From Gnetum montanum (lineage: Eukaryota; Streptophyta; Gnetopsida; Gnetales; Gnetaceae): a DNA stretch of 64,000 nucleotides. The stretch is from positions 135,454 through 199,453 of the forward strand of contig MNCI01011460.1 of NCBI GenBank assembly GCA_015680685.1, written 5' to 3'. The notes beneath the pieces were generated by a model. It did not search any database. It had not been told where the DNA came from and worked only from the letters and a program-made list of their open reading frames with translations. Positions 57,721-64,000 of the stretch are shown here, piece after piece (within the stretch, counting starts at the first letter, position 1; each line of letters opens with the position of its first letter). The position numbers and the translations under genes were made by a program.

Positions 57721-58200
57721 TGATCCTCACACTCTCTCCCTCGTTCTATTTCTCCTTCTCTTTCTTTCACTTTGTCTCCCTCCGCAAGCGCCTCGCCGCA
57801 TCTCATACCCTTGTGTCGTGGGGTCATGCATTTGTCTTCCCCTTCACGGGCACATGCGCACACACATGTGCATGCGTGAGGCCCTTTCGTAAATTTGCGT
57901 TGTGTTGGTAGCGAACTTCCCCTCTGCATGTGAGGTCGCACGAAGTTGGAGGCCATAGTGCAACCTTCCTGACGAGGTTTTTGCTCTTGCCCATGACCCT
58001 CGTGACAAAATTCGCAAGCGTGCAGCATGGGGAGAGGTAGCGTTCTTGCTGGGAGCACCACACGGTACTCTCGCGATAGTGCGCTCTCCAAGGGAGCACC
58101 TTGCAAAGCTACGTTGGCATGAATGCTCCTGTGAGACCAAGTGTGTTTTCCAAATGGGCCCCTGTGTGACCAAGCGTTGGCCAAATGGGGAACCCTCGAG
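57721..58200 (+). other. 3' spacer after unit 2
   Basis: Collinear with 29370-29840: a pyrimidine tract (57724-57784), a degraded version of the CACATGC/GCATGTG dyad near 57850, and a degenerate S element with the GGAGCACCACACGGTACTC remnant (about 58005-58120). Confidence 0.75.
57724..57784 (+). terminator. Pyrimidine-rich tract after 26S, unit 2
   Basis: C/T-rich stretch directly after the 26S end, matching 29373-29435 after unit 1. A possible termination or 3' processing region by position only. Confidence 0.4.
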
Positions 58201-58245
58201 ACCAAATTTGTAAGGGTGCAAAAGACAGTTTGGTTGAAACTGGCC

Positions 58246-61200
58246 CAATCAACATATAGGTGGAGAGGTAGCGTTCTACCTGGGAGCACCTCATGACCAA
58301 GTGTTGACCATACGGTCCCTCATGACCAAATGTTGGCCCATACGGTCCCTCGTGTCCAAGGGTTGGCCCAACCATCCCTGGTGACCAACTGTTGGCCCAA
58401 CAGTCCCTCGTGACCAAATTTACAAGGGTGCAAGATGGTATGGCTGAAAAAGGCCCAATCAGCGTATATGGGGAGAGGTAGCGTGCTCCCATGGAGCACC
58501 TTGCATAGCTGAGTTGGCACGAGCACTTTCACGTGAGTAAGTGTTGGCCCAACGGTCCCTTGTGGCCAAGGGTTGGCCCAATGGTCCCTCATGACCAAGT
58601 GTTGGCCCAACGGTCCCTCGTGACCAAGTGTTCACGAAATAGTCCCTCGTGACCAAGAGTTCGCCAAACGCTCCCACGTGACCAAGTGTTCGCCTAACGG
58701 TCCCTCATGGCCAACGGTTGTCCCAACGGTCCCTCATGACCAAGGGTTGGCCCAACGGTCCCTCGTGACCAAGTGTTCGCCAAATAGTCCCTCATGACCA
58801 AGTGTTGGACCAAAGGTCCCTCGTGACCAAATTTATAAGGGTGCAAGACGGTACGGCTGAAACTAGCCCAATCAGCATATATGGGGAGAGGTAGCGTTCT
58901 CCCTGGGAGCACCTTGCATAGCTGTGCTGGCATGAGCACTTTCACATGAATAAGTGTTGGCCAAACGGTCCCTCGTGACCAAGTGTTGAACCAACGGTCC
59001 CTCGTGACCAAGGGTTGGCCCAACGGTCCCTCATGGCCAAGGGTTGGCCTAACGGTCCCTCGTGACCAAGTGTTTGCCAAACGGTCCCTCGTGACCAAGT
59101 GTTCGCCAAACAGTCCCTTGTGACCAAGTGTTCACCTAATAGTCCCTCATGGCCAAGGGTTGCCCCAATGGTCCCTCATGAACAAGGGTTTTCCCAATGG
59201 TCCCTCGTGACCAAGTGTTCACCAAACAGTCCCTCGTGACCAAGTGTTGGCCCAACAGTCCCTTGTGACCAAATTTATAAGGGTGTAGGATGGTACGGCT
59301 GAAATTGGCCCAATCAGCATATGTGGGGAGAGGTAGCATTCTCCTTGGGAGCACCTTGCATAGTTGGGTTGGCACGAGCACTTTCACGTGACCAAGTGAT
59401 GGCCCAACGGACCCTCGTAACCAAGTGCTGGCCAAACGGTCCCTCGTGACCATGTCTTGAACCAACGGTCCCTCATGACCAAGTGTTGGTCCAATAGACA
59501 ATTGTGACCAAGGGTTGGCCCAATGGTCCCTCATGGCCAAGGGTTGGCCCAACGGTCCCTCGTGACCAAGTGTTCACCAAATGGTCCCTCGTGACCAAGT
59601 GTTGGCCCAACGGTCCCTCGTGACCAAATTTATAAGGGTGCAAGATGGTACGGCTAAAACTAGCCCAATCAGCATATATGGGGAGAGGTAGCGTTCTCCC
59701 TGGGCACGAGCACTTTCACGTGAATAAGTGTTGGCCAAACGGTCCCTCGTGACCAAGTGTTGAACCAACGGTCCCTCATGACCAAGGGTTGGCCCAACTA
59801 TCCCTTGTTAGCAACTGTCGGCCCAACGGTCCCTCGTGGCCAAGGGTTGGCCCAACGGTCCCTCCTGACCAAGTGTTCACGAAATGGTCCCTTGTGAGCA
59901 AGTGTTCGCCAAATGCTCCCTCGTGACCAAGTGTTCGCCCAATGGTCCCTCGTGGCCAAGGGTTGCCCCAACGGTCCCCCGTGAGCAAATTTATAAGGGT
60001 GTAGGACGATACGGTTGAAACTGGCCCAATCAACATATATGGGGAGAGGTAGCGTCCTCCCTGGGAGCACCTTGCATAGCTGTGCTGGCACGAGCACTTT
60101 CATGTGACCAAGTGATGGCCCAATGGACCCTCGTAACCAAGTGTTGGCCAAACGGTCCCTCATGACCAAGTGTTGACCCGACGGTCCCTCGTGACAAAGT
60201 GTTGGACCAACGGTCCCTCGTGACCAAGGGTTGGGCCAACGGTCCCTCGTGACCAAATTTATAAGGGTCCACGATGGTACGGCTGAAACTAGCCCAATAA
60301 GCATATATTGGGAGAGGTAGCATTCTCCCTGGGAGCACCTTACATAGCTGGGCTAGCACGAGCACTTTCATGTAACCAACTGATGGCCCAACGGACCCTC
60401 GTAACCAAGTGTTGGCCAAATGGTCCCTCGTGACAAAGTGTTGACCCAACGGTCCCTCGTGACCAAGGGTTGGCCAACAGACAATCATGACCACGGGTTG
60501 GCCCAACGGTCCCTCATGGAAAAGGGTTAGCCCAAGGGTCCCTCGTGACCAAGTGTTCGCCAAACAGTCCCTCATGACCAAGTGTTTGCCAAACGGTCCC
60601 TCATGACCAAGGGTTGCCCAAACGGTCCCTCGTGACCANCTCGTGACCAAGTGTTCACCAAACGGTCCCTCGTGACCAAGGGTTGGCCCAACGGTCCCTC
60701 GTGACCAAGTGTTCGCCAAAGGGTCCATCGTGACCAAGTGGTAGCCCAATGGTCCCTCGTGACCAAATTTATAAGGGTGCAGGATGGTATGGCTGAAACT
60801 GGCCCAATCAGCATATATGGGGAGAGGTGGCGTTCTCCCTGGGAGCACCTTGCATAGCTATGCTGGAACGAGCACTTTCACGTGACCAAGTGATGGCCCA
60901 ACGGACCCTCATAACCAAGTGTTGAGCCAACGGTCCCTCGTGACCAAGTGTTGAACCAACGGTCCCTCATGGCCAAGGGTTGGCCTAATGGTCCCTCGTG
61001 ATCAAGTGTTCGCCAAACGGTCCCTCGTGACCAAGTGTTCGCCAAACAGTCCCTTGTGACCAAGTGTTTGCCTAACAGTCTCTCATGGTCAAGGGTTGCC
61101 CCAATGGTCCCTCGTGACCAAGGGTTTACCCAATGGTCCCTCGTGACCAAGTGTTCGCCAAATGGTCCCTCTTGACCAAGTGTTGGCCCAACAGTCCCTT

Positions 61201-63560
61201 GTGACCAAATTTATAAGGGTGCAGGATGGTACGGCTGAAATTGGCCCAATCAGCATATATGGGGAGAGGTAGCGTTCTCCCTAGGAGTACCTTGCATAGT
61301 TGCGTTGGCACGAGCACTTTCACGTGACCAAGTGATGGCCCAACGGACCCTCGTAACCAAGTGCTGGCCAAACGGTCCCTCATGACCAAGTGTTCGCCAA
61401 ACAGTCACTCGTGACCAAGTTTTTGCCAAACGGTCCCTCATGACCAAGGGTTGCCCAAACGGTCCCTCGTGAACAGGTGTTCACCAAACGGTCCCTGGTG
61501 ACCAAGGGTTGGCCCAATGGTCCCTCGTGACCAAGGGTTGGCCCAATGGTCCCTCGTGACCAAGGGTTTACCCAATGGTCCCTCGTGACCAAGTGTTCGC
61601 CAAATGGTCCCTCGTGACCAAGTGTTGGCCAAACGGTCCCTCGTGACCAAGTTTTGAACCAACGGTTCCTCATGACCAAGGGTTGGCCCAACTGTCCCTT
61701 GTGAGCAACTGTCGGCCCAACGGTCCCTCGTGGCCAAGGGTTGGCCCAACGGTCCCTCCTGACCAAGTGTTCACGAAACGGTCCCTTGTGAGCAAGTGTT
61801 CGCCAAATGGTCCCTCGTGACCAAGTGTTCGCCCATTGGTCCCTCGTGGCCAAGGGTTGCCCCAACGGTCCCTCGTTAGAAAATTTATAAGGGTGTAGGA
61901 TGATACAGTTGAAACTGGCCCAATCAGCATATATGGGGAGAGGTAGCGTTCTCCCTGGGAGCACCTTGCATAGCTGTGCTGGCACAAGCACTTTCACGTG
62001 ACCAAGTGATGGCCCAACGGACCCTCATAACCAAGTATTGGCCAAACGGTCCCTCATGACCAAGTGTTGAACCAACGGTCCCTGGTGACTAAGTGTTGGT
62101 CCAACAGACAATCGTGACCAAGGGTTGGCCCAACAGTCCCTCATGACCAAGTGTTCGCCAAATGGTCCCTCATGACCAAGTATTCGCCAAATGGTCCCTT
62201 GTGACCAAGGGTTGCTCCAACGGTCCCTCGTGACCAAGTGTTCGCCAAACGGTCCCTCGTGACCAAATTTATAAGGGTCCACGATGGTACGGCTGAAACT
62301 AGCCCAATCAGCATATATTGGGAGAGGTAGCATTCTCCCTGGGAGCACCTTGCATAGCTGGGCTAGCACGAGCACTTTCACGTGACCAACTGATGGCCAA
62401 CGGACCCTTGTAACCAAGTGTTGGCCAAACGGTCCCTCGTGACCAAGTGTTGAAACAACGATCCCTCGTGACCAGGGGTTGGCCCAACAAACAATCGTGA
62501 CCACGGGTTGGCCCAACGGTCCCTCGTGGCCAAGGGTTGGCCCAACGGTCCCTCGTGACCAAGTGTTCGCCAAACAGTCCCTCGTGACCAAGTTTTTGCC
62601 AAACGGTCCCTCATGACCAAGGGTTGCCCAAACGGTCCCTCGTGACCAGGTGTTCACCAAACGGTCCCTCGTGATCAAGTGTTTGCCAAATGGTCCCTCG
62701 TGACCAAGGGTTGGCCCAACGGTCCCTCGTGACCAAGTGTTCGCCAAAGGGTCCGTCGTGACCAAGTGGTAGCCCAATGGTCCCTCGTGACAAAATTTAT
62801 AAGGGTGCAGGATGGTATGGCTGAAACTGGCCCAATCAGCATATATGGGGAGAGGTAGCATTCTCCCTGGGAGCACCTTGCATAGCTGCGCTGGAACGAG
62901 CACTTTCATGTGACCAAGTGATGGCCCAACGGACCCTCATAACCAAGTGTTGGCCAGACGGTCCCTCGTGACCAAGTGTTGAACCAACGGTCCCTCGTGA
63001 CCAGGGGTTGGCCCAATAGACAATTGTGACCACGGGTTGGTCCAACGGTCCCTCGTGCCCAAGGGTTGGCCCGACGGTCCCTCGTGACCAAGTGTTCGCC
63101 AAACAGTCCCTCATGACCAAGTGTTCACCAAACGGTCCCTCGTGACCAAGGGTTGCCCCAACGGTCCCTCGTGACCAAGTGTTGGCCCAACAGTCCCTCA
63201 TGACCAAGTGTTCGCCAAACAGTCCCTCCTGACCAAGTGTTCGCCAAACGGTCCCTCGTGACCAAGGGTTGCCCCAACGGTCCCTCGTGACCAAGTGTTG
63301 GCGCAACGGATGCTCGTGACCAAGGGTTGGCCCAACGGTCCCTCGGGACCAAGTGTTCACCAAACGGTCCCTCGTGACCAAGTGTTTGCCAAACAGTCCC
63401 TCGTGACCAAGGGTTGGCCCAACGGTCCCTCGTGACCAAGTGTTCGCCAAACAGTCCCTCGTGACCAAGTGGTAGCCCAACGGTCCCTCGTGACCAAATT
63501 TATAAGGGTGCAGGATGGTACGGTTGAAACTGGCCCAATCAGCATATATGGGGAGAGGTA
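58246..63560 (+). promoter_or_regulatory. Series of 13 S elements (spacer-promoter-like), third spacer
   Basis: Cores near 58253, 58463, 58876, 59328, 59683, 60044, 60302, 60822, 61254, 61928, 62312, 62840 and 63543, with a fourteenth element cut off by the window end (from about 63967). Variants: CATATGTGG at 59328, and CATATATTGGG at 60302 and 62312. The first copy after the 26S (58253) reads CATATAGGTGG, like the first copy of the second spacer (29902). Confidence 0.65.
60639..60639. other. Single N in array A
   Basis: An N between GTGACCA and CTCGTGACC breaks the 29-bp phase, so repeat units may be missing at an assembly join. Confidence 0.85.
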
Positions 63561-64000
63561 ACGTTCTCCCTGGGAGCACCTTGCATAGCTGCACTGGCAC
63601 GAGCACTTTCACATGACGAAGTGATCGCCCAACGGACCCTCGTAACCAAGTGTTGGCAAAACGGTCCCTCGTGACCATGTCTTGAACGAATGGTCCCTCG
63701 TGACCAAGTGTTGGTCCAATAGACAATCATGACCAAGGGTTGGCCCAACAGTCCCTTGTGGCCAAGGGTTGGCCCAATGGTCCCTCATGGCCAAGGGTTG
63801 GCCCAACGGTCCCTCGTGACCAAGTGTTTGTGAAACGGTCCCTCATGACCAAGTGTTCGCCAAACTATCCCTCGTGACGAACTATTCGCCAAACGGTCCC
63901 TCATGACCAAGGGTTGGCGCAATGGTCCCTCGTGACCAAGTGGTAGTCCAACGGTCCCTCGTGACCAAATTTATAAGGGTGCATGATGGTACGGCTGAAA

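Larger units (their letters stand above)
58200..64000. repeat. IGS array A, third spacer (partial)
   Basis: 29-bp minisatellite as in the other spacers, truncated by the window end inside an S element. It includes a duplication of about 1.9-2.0 kb: the rare S variant AAGGGTCCACGATGGTACGG with core CATATATTGGG occurs at 60261 and 62271 (offset 2,010), and the GTAGGAYGATAC variant near 59991 and 61885 (offset 1,894). The 116-bp difference equals four 29-bp units. The 294- and 296-codon minus-strand open frames here are repeat artefacts. Confidence 0.9.

Noticed and set aside
62836-63726. Long minus-strand open frames (up to 296 codons) in array A, also 62025-62909 and 60030-60848
   Set aside because: They follow the 29-bp repeat (period not divisible by three, so the translation cycles every 87 bp), are matched by other open frames over the same bases, and lie in rDNA spacer. 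No domain, start context or conserved end supports a protein.

Overview
This window is a stretch of nuclear 45S-type ribosomal DNA from a land plant. It holds two rDNA units in direct orientation (18S, ITS1, 5.8S, ITS2, 26S) and three intergenic spacers (IGS), the first and last cut by the window edges. The 18S starts are 27,863 bp apart, a very long unit. The plant assignment rests on the 1,815-bp 18S, the 26S of about 3.4 kb, an RNA polymerase I core promoter of the plant type (TATATAGGGGG at 15060) and an interstitial AAACCCT telomere tract. The huge spacer and long ITS1 (about 825 bp) suggest a non-flowering lineage such as a gymnosperm or fern, but I cannot place it further. I see no protein-coding gene. 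The many long open frames lie in short tandem repeats that lack stops in several frames, or antisense to rRNA.

Layout. 1-6430: array A, a 29-bp minisatellite interrupted by copies of a promoter-like element (S). 6430-9050: transitional block with one inverted S copy. 9051-14430: array B, a 15-bp repeat in about 1-kb higher-order units. 14430-17470: diverged B repeats enclosing promoter P1. 17480-17550: promoter P2. 17544-23369: 5' ETS with a 572-bp tandem repeat. 23370-29369: rRNA unit 1. 29370-29840: 3' spacer. 29840-40240: array A. 40240-43640: transitional block. 43640-49195: array B. 49205-51232: a shortened ETS. 51233-57720: rRNA unit 2. 57721-58200: 3' spacer. 58200-64000: array A.

The main result is that neither unit looks able to make normal rRNA, and their defects are complementary. 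Unit 1 keeps both gene promoters but its 26S lacks 534 bp (roughly domain III) and has a base change beside the peptidyl-transferase GATAAC motif. Unit 2 keeps that 26S segment but has lost about 7 kb upstream, including P1 and P2. It also has changes in the 18S 530 loop, the 18S decoding region and the 26S sarcin-ricin loop. Most differences from conserved rRNA are C-to-T or G-to-A, often at CpG, as expected from deamination of methylated cytosine. The spacer repeats vary the same way (CGTGACC/CATGACC, AACGG/AATGG). The simplest reading is a silenced, methylated rDNA array escaping concerted evolution.

The spacers are themselves unusual. The S element is a copy of the gene promoter region, with about 16 direct copies in the partial first spacer, 29 in the complete second and 13 in the partial third, plus one conserved inverted copy in each of the first two spacers.
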